This document shows, in pieces, positions 9,335 through 18,280 of a stretch of DNA of 64,000 bases; position 1 is the first letter of the stretch; every line of letters starts with the position of its first letter. The notes under the pieces were generated by a model, which was not told the origin of the DNA, ran no database searches, and worked only from the letters and a program-made list of their open reading frames with translations. The stretch is taken from NCBI RefSeq assembly GCF_041537925.1, contig NZ_JBGOSH010000019.1, positions 10,576 through 74,575 of the forward strand, given 5' to 3'. Position numbers and translations under genes: made by a program. Source of the stretch: Ruegeria_C sp041537925. Lineage in GTDB: Bacteria > Pseudomonadota > Alphaproteobacteria > Rhodobacterales > Rhodobacteraceae.

Positions 9335-9466
9335 ATTCCTTTTGTTCGGCCATCATCGACCCGGGTCAACGCTACGTCACTTTCTGTTTGACATACAGCA
9401 TGATTTTACATTTGTATGCAGCACGAAGCAAAAGTATGTCAACCGCTTCTGAACAGGGAGGTCACC
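9335..9466. promoter_or_regulatory. divergent promoter region with inverted TTGACATAC half-sites
   Basis: This 132-bp gap separates the two arms of the sugar island. TTGACATAC at 9388-9396 is mirrored by GTATGTCAA at 9434-9442, with 37 bp between the arms, and a further GTATG lies at 9414-9418. The first copy contains a TTGACA hexamer usable as a -35 box for the rightward operon; no good -10 was found at 17 bp. Half-sites about four helical turns apart would suit a tetrameric SorC-type regulator such as the one encoded at 12588. The assignment is inference. A strong GGGAGG ribosome-binding site precedes the ATG at 9467. Confidence 0.45.
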
Positions 9467-10807
9467 ATGAAATTGAGGACATTAATGGCATCTACGGCAC
9501 TGGCCGCGACGCTGGGGACGGGGGCGCTGGCTGATGATCACGGATGGAGCTTGAAGGACGCCGCTGCACCATATGCAGGGACGACTGTGGACGTTGTTTT
9601 CCTTTTGCGTCCTGGATATGAAGCCATCGAAGCCATGCTGCCGGCCTTCGAGGAAGAGACTGGCATCAAGGTCAACATCATAAAGCATCCATATGAGAAC
9701 GCATTGGGCGAACAGGTTCGTGACTTCGTCGCGGGTGGAGACCTCGATGTCGCCCTGATCGACCTCGTCTGGATTGGCAATTTCGCGGAAAACGACTGGA
9801 TCCTGCCTTTGGCGGATGTACAGGCAAAGTTTCCTGACGCCGTTGATCCCGATTTGGATATCGACGACTTTTTCCCACTTGTCTTGAACGCCTTCGGCGG
9901 CTGGAATGACACCATTTACGGCTTGCCCGTCGACAACTACTCCGGTCTGCTGTTCTACAACCGCTGCATGCTGGAAGAAGCCGGCTTTGACGGGCCGCCA
10001 GAAACATGGGCAGACTTGAAAGACGTATATGGTCCAGCCCTGACCGGGGACGGCAAATACGCCTACGCCTTGCAGTCCAAGCGGAACGAAACACAATCGG
10101 CCGATAGTTTCGCGCGCATGATCTGGCCCTTTGGCGGGTCTTTCCTAGATGCCGACTTCAAATCCAACCTGCTGAGCGAAGAAAGCCAAACCGGGCTGCA
10201 GTTCCGCCAAGACATGATGCAATACATGCCCGACGGAATCGTCGCATATGACCACGCTGAAACCGTGAACGGTTTTGCGCAAGGGGATATCGCGATGATT
10301 ACTGAGTGGTCGGCATTCTACTCTACCGTCGTGTCACCTGACACATCTGCGGTCGCAGATTGCGTTGAGATCGCACCGGAGCCAACTGGTCCTGCGGGCC
10401 GCAAGCCTGCCCTTGGCGGGTTTTCCATGGCTGTCGCCAGCCAGGCAGATGAGGCCGAACAAGCGGCGGCATACCTGTTCATACAATGGGCTACGTCCAA
10501 AGCAAACGCACGCGAATACCTTGAGCGCGGCGGCGTGCCCGCCCGGCAGTCGGTCTATCTGGAAAATGGCCTTGAAGACTTCAAGTTCGTGCCGGCGCTG
10601 GTCGAAAGTTGGCAGGACGGCGTGCCCGAATTCCGCCCCCGTTTTGCTGAATGGCCCGAAATCACTGAGATCGTGCAAGAGTGGGGCACCAAAATGATGC
10701 TCGGTGAAGTCAGCACCGAGGAAGGTGCAAAAGAAATCGGTGATCGGATGGAAGCTGTATTGGAGGAAGCAGGCTACTATTCCGGTGAAAAGCCACTCGC
10801 ACAATAA
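9467..10807 (+). CDS. carbohydrate ABC transporter substrate-binding protein (family 1)
   Basis: 446 residues. The ATG at 9467 is preferred over an upstream ATG at 9416 because it follows GGGAGG and begins a clean signal peptide (MKLRTLMASTALAATLGTGA, probable cleavage after ALA). The mature part shows the family-1 pattern: DVVFLLRPGYEAIEAMLPAF at the start, GDLDVALIDLVW, and YGLPVDNYSGLLFYNRCMLE. It binds sugar in the periplasm and delivers it to the permeases encoded just downstream. The ligand is unknown; the enzymes of the island point to a ketose, pentitol or related polyol. Confidence 0.92.
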   Translation: MKLRTLMASTALAATLGTGALADDHGWSLKDAAAPYAGTTVDVVFLLRPGYEAIEAMLPAFEEETGIKVNIIKHPYENALGEQVRDFVAGGDLDVALIDLVWIGNFAENDWILPLADVQAKFPDAVDPDLDIDDFFPLVLNAFGGWNDTIYGLPVDNYSGLLFYNRCMLEEAGFDGPPETWADLKDVYGPALTGDGKYAYALQSKRNETQSADSFARMIWPFGGSFLDADFKSNLLSEESQTGLQFRQDMMQYMPDGIVAYDHAETVNGFAQGDIAMITEWSAFYSTVVSPDTSAVADCVEIAPEPTGPAGRKPALGGFSMAVASQADEAEQAAAYLFIQWATSKANAREYLERGGVPARQSVYLENGLEDFKFVPALVESWQDGVPEFRPRFAEWPEITEIVQEWGTKMMLGEVSTEEGAKEIGDRMEAVLEEAGYYSGEKPLAQ

Positions 10808-10825
10808 GCGAGAGCCATTCAAACT

Positions 10826-10854
10826 GTCCGGGGCCGTGTTGCGCGGCCCTGGAC
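10826..10854 (+). promoter_or_regulatory. intercistronic stem-loop after the binding-protein gene
   Basis: GTCCGGGGCCG pairs with CGCGGCCCTGGAC around a short TGTTG loop, with one or two bulges, and no U run follows. Such hairpins between a binding-protein gene and its permeases commonly protect the upstream mRNA from 3' decay, so more binding protein than permease is made. Role inferred from position. Confidence 0.5.
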
Positions 10855-10882
10855 GCAACGTGTCAGGCCGGGAGGGGCACCC

Positions 10883-11749
10883 ATGCGCGATAAAGTTTCG
10901 CGACGGACAATCTTTGTATTCATTGGGCCTGCCGTCGTGGCACTTGCCGCTATTGGCATCGTACCGTTGCTTTACGCCGTCTGGACATCGCTGCACTTCT
11001 TCAACTTGACCAAGCTGAAGAAGGTCAAGTTCATCGGCCTGGAGAACTACTGGGAAGTGCTCACGGATCAGGTTTTCTGGCAAGCCACGGGGCGGACATT
11101 CTTCCTCTTGGGCACCGCACTTCCCCTCCAGATTGGGCTTGGGATGGTGATCGCGTTGGTGCTCCACCAACCAGGTCTGACCCTGCTGAAAACACTGGCC
11201 CGGCTCAGTCTCGTTTTGCCCATGGCGACCACCTACGCGGTTGTGGGCCTGCTGGGCCAGGTCATGTTCAACCAGAAATTCGGGGTCGTGAACCAACTGA
11301 TGGGTGGGGCCAATATCAACTGGATTGGTGATAGCACAAACGCCTTCGCCATGATTATATTCTGGGATGTCTGGCAATGGACGCCCTTCGTGGCGCTTGT
11401 CCTCCTGGCTGGCTTGTCGATGGTACCCGAAGAGGTTGAAGAGGCCGCGCGGCTCGAAACCAAAAGCCGCTGGACCGTGCTGCGGTACGTGCAATTGCCC
11501 TTCCTGTTACCCGGGCTCGTTGCCGTGTTGATCCTGCGCACGGCAGATACGCTGAAACTGTTCGATATGGTGTTCACGCTGACACGCGGCGGACCTGGGG
11601 CCTCGACCGAGTTCATCTCACTGATGATCCAACGCGTTGGCTTTCGCGGCTTTGATCAGGGCTTGGCGTCTGCACAAGCTATCATTCTGCTGATAATCAC
11701 AATCGTTCTGGCGCAGATCTATATCCGCGTATTCTACAAGGAGGTTTGA
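10883..11749 (+). CDS. carbohydrate ABC transporter permease (MalF/UgpA type)
   Basis: 288 residues with about six membrane segments. The first follows the short cytoplasmic MRDKVSRRTIFVFIGPAVVA. The EAA loop that contacts the ATPase reads EEVEEAARLETKSRWTVLRY followed by VQLPFLLPGL. It is preceded by GGGAGGGG and lies one base before the second permease gene. It should form the transmembrane heterodimer with the 11751 product, energised by the ATPase encoded at 8315-9334. Confidence 0.92.
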   Translation: MRDKVSRRTIFVFIGPAVVALAAIGIVPLLYAVWTSLHFFNLTKLKKVKFIGLENYWEVLTDQVFWQATGRTFFLLGTALPLQIGLGMVIALVLHQPGLTLLKTLARLSLVLPMATTYAVVGLLGQVMFNQKFGVVNQLMGGANINWIGDSTNAFAMIIFWDVWQWTPFVALVLLAGLSMVPEEVEEAARLETKSRWTVLRYVQLPFLLPGLVAVLILRTADTLKLFDMVFTLTRGGPGASTEFISLMIQRVGFRGFDQGLASAQAIILLIITIVLAQIYIRVFYKEV

Positions 11750-11750
11750 G

Positions 11751-12575
11751 ATGGCAGCCCGCGCACAAGGACCGTTCTGGGGGCGGATCATCGTGCTCTG
11801 TCTCATCCTGTTGATCTGTGTGTTTCCATTCTACTGGATGGTCACGACCTCACTGAAGACCCACATTGTCGCACTCCAAGCGCCACCCGCCTGGATTTTC
11901 GAACCGACGCTCGACAATTACCGCGAGGCCCTGTTTGAGGACGGCGTGCTCCGCACACTTATCAATTCTCTGGTGATCGCAATCTGCACAACCTTGCTGG
12001 CGGTAATCTTGGGTGTCCCCGCAGCCTTTGCGCTCGCGCGGTTTGAGTTTCGAGGTAAAAAGGATTTGTGGTTTTGGTTCATCACCAACCGAATGGTGTC
12101 ACCCATTGTGCTTGCACTGCCTTTCTTCCTGATTGCACGCAATCTTGGCATGCTCGACAAACACATCACGCTGATCTTGATCTATTTGACCTTTAATCTG
12201 CCCATCGTGATTTGGATTGTCACCGACCAATTCCGCGGTATTCCCTACGACCTTGATGAAGCTGCTCGGCTTGAGGGGGCCTCCCAGTTCACCATCATGA
12301 CAAAGATCTGCTTGCCGCTCGCCATGCCCGGGGTCGCAGTGTCGTCGATCTTTGCGTTCATCTTCTCGTGGAATGAACTGATGTTCGGCCTGATACTAAC
12401 CCGGTCCGAGGCGAAGACCGCTCCCGCCATGGCAGTCAGCTTCATGGAAGGCTACAATCTGCCTTACGGGAAGATCATGGCGACCTCGACATTGATCGTC
12501 ATTCCGGTCTTGATCTTTGCCTTGCTGGCGTCAAAACAGCTCGTGCGCGGCTTAACCATGGGGGCCGTCAAGTAA
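11751..12575 (+). CDS. carbohydrate ABC transporter permease (MalG/UgpE type)
   Basis: 274 residues, about six membrane segments. The N-terminal CVFPFYWMVTTSLKT is typical of MalG-class permeases, and the EAA loop is YDLDEAARLEGASQFTIMTK followed by ICLPLAMPGV. A GGAGG within the end of the preceding gene acts as its ribosome-binding site. The C-terminus ends RGLTMGAVK, a common MalG-type ending. Confidence 0.92.
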   Translation: MAARAQGPFWGRIIVLCLILLICVFPFYWMVTTSLKTHIVALQAPPAWIFEPTLDNYREALFEDGVLRTLINSLVIAICTTLLAVILGVPAAFALARFEFRGKKDLWFWFITNRMVSPIVLALPFFLIARNLGMLDKHITLILIYLTFNLPIVIWIVTDQFRGIPYDLDEAARLEGASQFTIMTKICLPLAMPGVAVSSIFAFIFSWNELMFGLILTRSEAKTAPAMAVSFMEGYNLPYGKIMATSTLIVIPVLIFALLASKQLVRGLTMGAVK

Positions 12576-12587
12576 GGATCATCGAAG

Positions 12588-13556
12588 ATGTCGCGCCAAT
12601 CAAAGACTGAAATTCTCGACGCGAATGAGCAGCTTCTTGTCCGTCTGGCCTGGGCCTGCGAGGTGCAGGGCATGACCCAAGCGCAGGCGGCCGCGCAGTT
12701 CGGCGTGACGCGCCTGCGGGTCAATAAATCACTCGCCGAGGCGCGGGAACGCGGCATTGTGCGGGTGACGATCAACTCCTCCTTTGGTCCCTGTATCGAG
12801 CTTGAGGAGCAATTGCGAGATCGCTTTGGTTTGCACACCGCGACAGTCGCCCCGGTGGGCGGCGAAGACTTCAAGCTTTACACCGTGTTGGGAGCGGCCC
12901 TGGGCCAGTTCCTCAATCGCCTTCTGGAATACCCAGAGATTAAGCTGTTCGGCATGTCATGGGGCAACACCCTGAACATGGCGACCCGGTATATGGAGCC
13001 GATGAACCGTCCAGACCTAGAGATCACGTCAGTGATGGGTGGGCTTACCAAAGGATCGGACGTCAACAGCTACGAAATCACAACCCGCTTGGCAGATCTG
13101 TGCAACGCACAACACAGCTATTTCACCGCACCAGTATATGCCTCCAGCATGGCCTCACGCGAAATCCTGGAGCAGCAACAGGAATTTAAGGGGTCGATCG
13201 AAAAGATCCGCGCGGCCGATGGCTTGGCCCTCGCCGCGGGCGACATGAAGAACTCGCTTTTGTTGGCAGACGGGCTGCCTCAGGATATCAAAACCAGTGA
13301 TCTGGTGCAGGCGGGCGCCGTAGGCGACATCATGGGGTATTTTCTGCGTGCAGATGGCGGCTTGATTGATCATGAAATCAACGACCGCGTTCTTGGGATC
13401 AAGCTGGAGGATCTGGATGATCTGTCAAACGTGATTGTGGCCGCTGGCGGCGCGGAAAAAGTGCCGATCATGCGCGCCATATTGCTGCGCAATTGCGTGG
13501 ATCACCTTGTGACGGACGAGCATACGGCGCGTGGTCTGCTCGCGGCATCGGCATGA
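12588..13556 (+). CDS. SorC-family sugar-binding transcriptional regulator
   Basis: 322 residues. An N-terminal helix-turn-helix (about residues 20-55, with GMTQAQAAAQFGVTRLRVNK) is followed by a sugar-phosphate-binding domain. That domain resembles the SorC/DeoR effector fold, with SWGNTLNMATRYMEP and DGLPQDIKTSDLVQAGAVGD. Members sense phosphorylated sugars and control the adjacent uptake operon. The gene ends by overlapping the kinase start by 4 bp. Its likely target is the divergent region at 9335-9466, and its inducer probably the kinase product. Both are inference from gene order. Confidence 0.87.
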   Translation: MSRQSKTEILDANEQLLVRLAWACEVQGMTQAQAAAQFGVTRLRVNKSLAEARERGIVRVTINSSFGPCIELEEQLRDRFGLHTATVAPVGGEDFKLYTVLGAALGQFLNRLLEYPEIKLFGMSWGNTLNMATRYMEPMNRPDLEITSVMGGLTKGSDVNSYEITTRLADLCNAQHSYFTAPVYASSMASREILEQQQEFKGSIEKIRAADGLALAAGDMKNSLLLADGLPQDIKTSDLVQAGAVGDIMGYFLRADGGLIDHEINDRVLGIKLEDLDDLSNVIVAAGGAEKVPIMRAILLRNCVDHLVTDEHTARGLLAASA

Positions 13557-15010
13557 TCTTCGCGGGTATAGACCTCGGCACATCAGGCATAAAGATCGCG
13601 CTGGTGGATGAGGAAGGCGTCTGTCTGGCGTCCGCCGCGCGGCCATCACCGGTTGATATCCCCCACGTCGGCTGGAGCCAGCAGGAGCCGGACCAATGGT
13701 GGCGCCTAAGTCGCGACATTTTTGATGAACTGGCCGCGGCCCACCCGGCCTTGATGAGCCAACTCAAGGGTATCTCGTTGTCGGGTCATATGCTGGGGCC
13801 TGTTCTGCTGGACAAGGCGAAGCGGCCCACAACGCCTTGCATTCTGTGGAACGACCAGCGCTCCATTCTGGAATGTGCGGAGTTGCTGGCGAAAGTGCCA
13901 GACATCGGCTGGCGCACCAACGGTCAGCCCGACCCCGGCCTGGGCGCGCCGAAGCTGCTATGGCTGGCAAAACATAGGTCTGCGGATTTTGAGGCTGCAG
14001 ATATCTTGATGCTGCCCAAAGATTACGTCGTGCTGCAGCTGACGGGCGAAACAACCACGGAGCACAGCGATGCGTCAGGAACGATGCTTCTGGATTGTGC
14101 CACCTGCGATTGGGATGACGAATTGCTTGCCGCCGCAGGCTGGGACCGCGCCCGCCTACCGCCACTTTTGCAGTCCTGCGACGTGGCTGGGCAGCTAAAA
14201 CCGGAACTGTGCAATCGCTGGAAAACGCCGAGTGTCGTTTTAGTCGCGGCTGGCAGCGGAGACAACTATGCGGCGGCACTTGGTGTGGGCGCAGCGGTGT
14301 CCGGGCGTGCGGCGCTCAGCATCGGAACATCGGGTGTCTTATGCGCGGCAGACGACGTCTTTCACCCGGCACCCGAGCAAGCCATCCTGACAACCCCCCA
14401 TGCGGCACCGGGCTTGTTCTTGTCGATGGGGGTGGTGATGTCGGCTGCGCAATCGCTCGACTGGTTGAGCCGCCTGACATCCGTGTCAGCCCCCGATTTG
14501 GCCGCAATGGCCAAAACTCGAGCGGTAAAGGGGATTGCGGATCTGCCGATATCGCGTCCGTCGGTCACCGGTGTGCGCACGCCAGATAACAGGCCTGACG
14601 CGCAGGCCTTTCTGGGCGGGTTGACAGCGGGGCACGAAGCGTCAGACGTGGCCTATGCGATCCTTGAGGGCGTGGCGATGCAATTCTACGCGGCCTACAC
14701 GGCCCAAAAGGCGGCTGACGTCCCGATTGACACCCTCACCGCCGTTGGGGGCGGTACGCGCTCAGTCTTTTGGGTCTCGTTGATCGCGACGCTCTTCGAC
14801 ACAGAGATCAGCATCCCCAAACAAGGCGATATCTCCGCCTGTCTCGGGGCCGCCCGCATGGCGCAAGCCGCAGTTGATCCCGCTGAGCGCGATGCGATCT
14901 TGTCACGAAAGAACGAAACCAAGGCCATCGCACCTCCGATAGCTTCCCTTCGAGAGCAACTCTTTGAAAGGTATCAACAGCACCGTTCATTGCCATTTTC
15001 GGTGGTCTGA
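13553..15010 (+). CDS. FGGY-family carbohydrate kinase (xylulokinase-like)
   Basis: 485 residues from an ATG at 13553 that overlaps the regulator stop (ATGA); a longer upstream start would run into the regulator gene. FAGIDLGTSGIKIALVDEEG is the N-terminal phosphate-1 motif, LSGHMLGPVLLD and LWNDQRS resemble the xylulokinase substrate region, and AVGGGTRSVFWVSLIATLF is the adenosine motif near the C-terminus. It should phosphorylate a ketose or polyol after uptake. Whether the substrate is D-xylulose or another ketose made by the epimerase/SDR pair cannot be decided from sequence. Confidence 0.87.
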   Translation: MIFAGIDLGTSGIKIALVDEEGVCLASAARPSPVDIPHVGWSQQEPDQWWRLSRDIFDELAAAHPALMSQLKGISLSGHMLGPVLLDKAKRPTTPCILWNDQRSILECAELLAKVPDIGWRTNGQPDPGLGAPKLLWLAKHRSADFEAADILMLPKDYVVLQLTGETTTEHSDASGTMLLDCATCDWDDELLAAAGWDRARLPPLLQSCDVAGQLKPELCNRWKTPSVVLVAAGSGDNYAAALGVGAAVSGRAALSIGTSGVLCAADDVFHPAPEQAILTTPHAAPGLFLSMGVVMSAAQSLDWLSRLTSVSAPDLAAMAKTRAVKGIADLPISRPSVTGVRTPDNRPDAQAFLGGLTAGHEASDVAYAILEGVAMQFYAAYTAQKAADVPIDTLTAVGGGTRSVFWVSLIATLFDTEISIPKQGDISACLGAARMAQAAVDPAERDAILSRKNETKAIAPPIASLREQLFERYQQHRSLPFSVV

Positions 15011-15416
15011 TGTGTTCGCTCTGCTGATACTCGTTGCTGGCAAACTTTTTTGACTAGCGCCTAAATCACTTCGTCCATGTCGGTTGCGCGCCGCTTTCTA
15101 AGTATGTTTGCAGCGTTGTGTTCACTTCGAGTTAAGATGCGCCATCCGGTGCCGTGGTCGCGATTGAATGAAAGCGGTCAATCGAGCAATTTCGTCGAAC
15201 GGCGGCAAAGTCCGCGAAGCAGCCGAATCCTTTCAAGGGACCATACATTCTCCCGCCCTGCAGCTGCCGTTCGTGCGGATCACAGCGATTGGCAGGGGAG
15301 AGCCCACTTCTCCAAATGCTGCAGCGATAACGAATGTCTTAAATCGATGATCGGGTAGTTTATCGCTCCTACACGGTAAACCACCTTATTGACCAATATG
15401 TAGATAGGACGAAGAC
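15011..15416. other. intergenic region between two convergent operons, no gene seen
   Basis: About 400 bases separate the kinase stop from the acetamidase stop. Reading all frames shows only short, low-quality open frames. The stretch around 15200-15345 (with CAAAGTCCGCGAAGCAGCCG and a later GCAGCGATAACGAATG) has the look of dispersed intergenic sequence. No clear terminator hairpin with a T run was found. Confidence 0.5.
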
Positions 15417-16355
15417 CTATCCCAATACCACTTTTGGGAAGTAGAACGATACTGTCCAGTTTGGCATGTCCACGATTTCGCTGATCCTCAGATCGCCGCA
15501 GACGGAGCAAAGCATATATGCGTCCAGCGCTGGCATGCCCGTTTCTGTTGAAACAAGATCGACCATCGCCGACACTGCATCTCGTGCGCTTTTCATCAGA
15601 TCTTCTCCGATACCGGTGGTCGCCCAATAGCCTTGGGTGTCGAAATGGCGCGAGACGGGGCCTAGTGTTTCAAATCGAGGAAACGGAATGTTGGCGCCTT
15701 TCAACAGATCGACCTTTATTGCCACATCCATTGGGCTTTCAATTGCCGTGCCGCAAATCTCTCCGTCGCCCTGCGCTGCGTGGGTGTCACCAAGTGAAAG
15801 CAGCCCTCCTGCAACTTCGACCGGCAGATAGAGTGTTGTGCCAACGGAGTTATCGCGGATGTCGAGGTTACCGCCGACCCTGCGTGGTGGAACAACGGAG
15901 TGGGATCCGGATTCTGCTAGAGCCAGCCCAATGGTGCCAACAAAAGGCTTTAGCGGCACTTTGCCCCCAGGTCCGTAAAGGGCAGGTTCCATCGCCGCAG
16001 GATTATACTTCCAGATATGCAGGGCTGGATCGGTGAATTGATCAGCCAACAGACCAAAGCCGGGGATATTCGCCGTCCACCCCCAGCCCGACGGCTTGAA
16101 GTCAAGAAAGGTGATTGCAACCGCGTCTCCTGGTTCTGCACCTTCGACGAATATCGGGCCGGTGACCGGGTTAACGTGATCAAAGGACAGCTTTGCCAAA
16201 TCATCCAAGGTCGAGCCGGGACCGAGTTGACCGCCGGAGGCATCGATGGTTTCGACCTCAATCGTTTGCCCCGGAGAGACGCTCAGAACAGGATCTATCG
16301 AGTTATCCCAGCCAAAGTGGTGGGCATGTTTGTGGATCGTGTGATTACAAGCCAT
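15417..16355 (-). CDS. acetamidase/formamidase family protein
   Basis: 312 residues. The fold is recognised from the N-terminal His-rich HTIHKHAHHFGWDNSIDPVL, the FVEGAEPGDAVAITFLD strand, and LSLGDTHAAQGDGEICGTAIE, the metal/active-site region of the FmdA family. These enzymes hydrolyse short amides such as formamide or acetamide to ammonia and a carboxylate in the cytoplasm. It is the last gene of a seven-gene minus-strand operon with an amide/branched-chain-type importer, an N-formylglutamate amidohydrolase homologue and an isochorismatase-type hydrolase. It probably releases nitrogen from the imported compound. Confidence 0.88.
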   Translation of the reverse strand: MACNHTIHKHAHHFGWDNSIDPVLSVSPGQTIEVETIDASGGQLGPGSTLDDLAKLSFDHVNPVTGPIFVEGAEPGDAVAITFLDFKPSGWGWTANIPGFGLLADQFTDPALHIWKYNPAAMEPALYGPGGKVPLKPFVGTIGLALAESGSHSVVPPRRVGGNLDIRDNSVGTTLYLPVEVAGGLLSLGDTHAAQGDGEICGTAIESPMDVAIKVDLLKGANIPFPRFETLGPVSRHFDTQGYWATTGIGEDLMKSARDAVSAMVDLVSTETGMPALDAYMLCSVCGDLRISEIVDMPNWTVSFYFPKVVLG

Positions 16356-16364
16356 ACGGCCCTC

Positions 16365-17387
16365 TCAGTTTTTTAGGATCAGGTCCTCGATTTCACGGTC
16401 GCCCATTATGCCGCCGGGGCGCAAGGCCATCGTCAATACGATTACTGCCCCCAACGCGACCCCGGACAGGCCCAGAACTTCTGGCAAGTTAACCCCCAGG
16501 ACTTCCGGCCCGGTTTCCAGCCAGCGCACCCATTCGAGACCGAAGGATATCAGGAACGTTCCCAGCACAGCACCGGTCACGGTGCGCATCCCGCCCAATA
16601 TCAGCATAGCGAGCGTCAGGAACACGTGATTGAAATAGAACGGCCGTGCGCTGATTGTTCCAAGAAAATAGGCATAGGCGATACCAGCGACCGCCAGCAA
16701 CACCCCAGACAGCACCCAGGCGATCAATCGAAATCGGAAAAAGTTGACACCCATCGAAGCGGCGCCGACCTCATCGTCGGCAGAGGCGCGCAAGGCGATC
16801 CCCCAACGGCTTTCTCGAAAACCTCGCACAACAAAGACCATCCCGACGGCAAGGATCACAGCAGAGGTCAGTGTGAACACCTGTGGAATACCAAAGAACG
16901 CCTGATTGCCCTTAAAGATGTCTGTGCGATACAGGAAAAACGAATGCACGATGACAAGCACAGCCAGAGAAACGATCGTTGCGCCGATCCCCGATAGCCT
17001 GACGATGAATAGCCCCGTCAGAATGGCAAAGGTCCCCGTCAGCGCGATCGCGATCAGCGCCGATGTAGTCGGGTCCAGCTCAAAAGCACTCAGCCCCCAA
17101 GGTGCATCTGGAAGCGATATGCCCTTCATCGCAACGGGCGTGACACAGATTGCCGCGACATATGCACCAATGCCCATAAACGCGGAATGGCTGAGGTTGG
17201 TGATCCGGGCGTTGCCCATAAAGACCTGCAAAGCGAGCACAACCATCAGATTGACATAGGCCCCATAAACAATGCGCAATTGATACCGAGACCCGAAATA
17301 GCTTGCAGCAAGCCCTATCCCGATCAGGATCATCGCGAGGATCCCCGCACCGACTATTCCTCGTTTTTGGCTACGCGACAGGGTCAA
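16365..17387 (-). CDS. branched-chain amino acid/amide ABC permease (LivM type)
   Basis: 340 residues, about nine to ten membrane segments. YGAYVNLMVVLALQVFMGNA, TNLSHSAFMGIGAYVAAICV and a region with FLGTISARPFYFNHVFLTLA match LivM-class permeases. The gene starts 4 bp inside the end of the LivH-type gene. Binding-protein neighbours of this class also carry urea and short amides, which fits the enzymes of this operon. Confidence 0.9.
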   Translation of the reverse strand: MTLSRSQKRGIVGAGILAMILIGIGLAASYFGSRYQLRIVYGAYVNLMVVLALQVFMGNARITNLSHSAFMGIGAYVAAICVTPVAMKGISLPDAPWGLSAFELDPTTSALIAIALTGTFAILTGLFIVRLSGIGATIVSLAVLVIVHSFFLYRTDIFKGNQAFFGIPQVFTLTSAVILAVGMVFVVRGFRESRWGIALRASADDEVGAASMGVNFFRFRLIAWVLSGVLLAVAGIAYAYFLGTISARPFYFNHVFLTLAMLILGGMRTVTGAVLGTFLISFGLEWVRWLETGPEVLGVNLPEVLGLSGVALGAVIVLTMALRPGGIMGDREIEDLILKN

Positions 17388-18280
17388 TGCTTATCCCCCT
17401 TTTCGCTGCGTGGGGTAAGAATGCCCTCGGGGCGCCAAATCAGCAGCAGTGCAATAATGCCAAATACGAAGGCGTCCGTCATGCCCCCCAGGGACTGTGG
17501 CAACATGACTAGCATCGTCACCTCGATTGCCCCCAGAAGAAATCCGCCTAGAACGGCGCCGGGCAGGCTGCCAAATCCGCCAACGACGCATGCGACAAAG
17601 GCCTTGAGAACGGGGTCGAACCCTAAATGCGGATCAACAGAACCGCGCCGCGCCATTATGAAGACGCAGGCAATACCGGCAAGCAGCCCGGAAATCATGA
17701 AGGCCGCTGCAAATACTCGGTTGGCCCGTATGCCAGTCAGTCGGACCATCTCAAAATCCAGCGCCGCTGCACGCATTGCCAGACCCAGAACTGTGCGGCG
17801 CAAAAACACCATCATTCCGATAATGACGACAATGGTCGTGAGTGTTTCGAAAAGCTGCAGAGATGAAATGCGAAGACCGCCGAGGTCAATCGGCCATTCT
17901 AAAAAGTAAAGCGATGTCACCGCGATAGGTCGGGGGGACACAAGAAGCAGAAACAGATTTTGCAGCACAATGGACACGCCAAACGCCGTCAGCAGACCCG
18001 TCGTCGGATCAGCATAGCGTACGGGTCTGAAGGCCACCCGTTCCAGCGTAACAGAGGCGAGCGTCGCCGCAATAATTGCCGCGCCAACCACAATCAGAGG
18101 ATTGTTCAATGCAAGGGCTGCCATCGCAACCATTGTGTACCCACCGACCGCAATGATCTCGCCATGCGCAAAATTCACCAGCCCCATTATCGAAAAGACG
18201 ATAGCAAGCCCCAAGGCCAAAAGCGCATACTCGGCCCCAAAAGACAGCGCATTCATGATCTGTTGTGCGACGTATTCCAT
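17384..18280 (-). CDS. branched-chain amino acid/amide ABC permease (LivH type)
   Basis: 298 residues, about eight membrane segments. IMNALSFGAEYALLALGLAI followed by VFSIMGLVNFAHGEI is the hallmark LivH N-terminus, and FVACVVGGFGSLPGAVLGGF is the conserved C-terminal loop. The start shares a base with the stop of the ATPase gene at 18280. It pairs with the LivM-type product. Confidence 0.92.
   Translation of the reverse strand: MEYVAQQIMNALSFGAEYALLALGLAIVFSIMGLVNFAHGEIIAVGGYTMVAMAALALNNPLIVVGAAIIAATLASVTLERVAFRPVRYADPTTGLLTAFGVSIVLQNLFLLLVSPRPIAVTSLYFLEWPIDLGGLRISSLQLFETLTTIVVIIGMMVFLRRTVLGLAMRAAALDFEMVRLTGIRANRVFAAAFMISGLLAGIACVFIMARRGSVDPHLGFDPVLKAFVACVVGGFGSLPGAVLGGFLLGAIEVTMLVMLPQSLGGMTDAFVFGIIALLLIWRPEGILTPRSEKGDKH

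Noticed and set aside
10334..11494. 386-codon minus-strand frame opposite the binding protein and first permease
   Set aside because: It overlaps the confident plus-strand genes, has no start signal and its translation shows no family motif.
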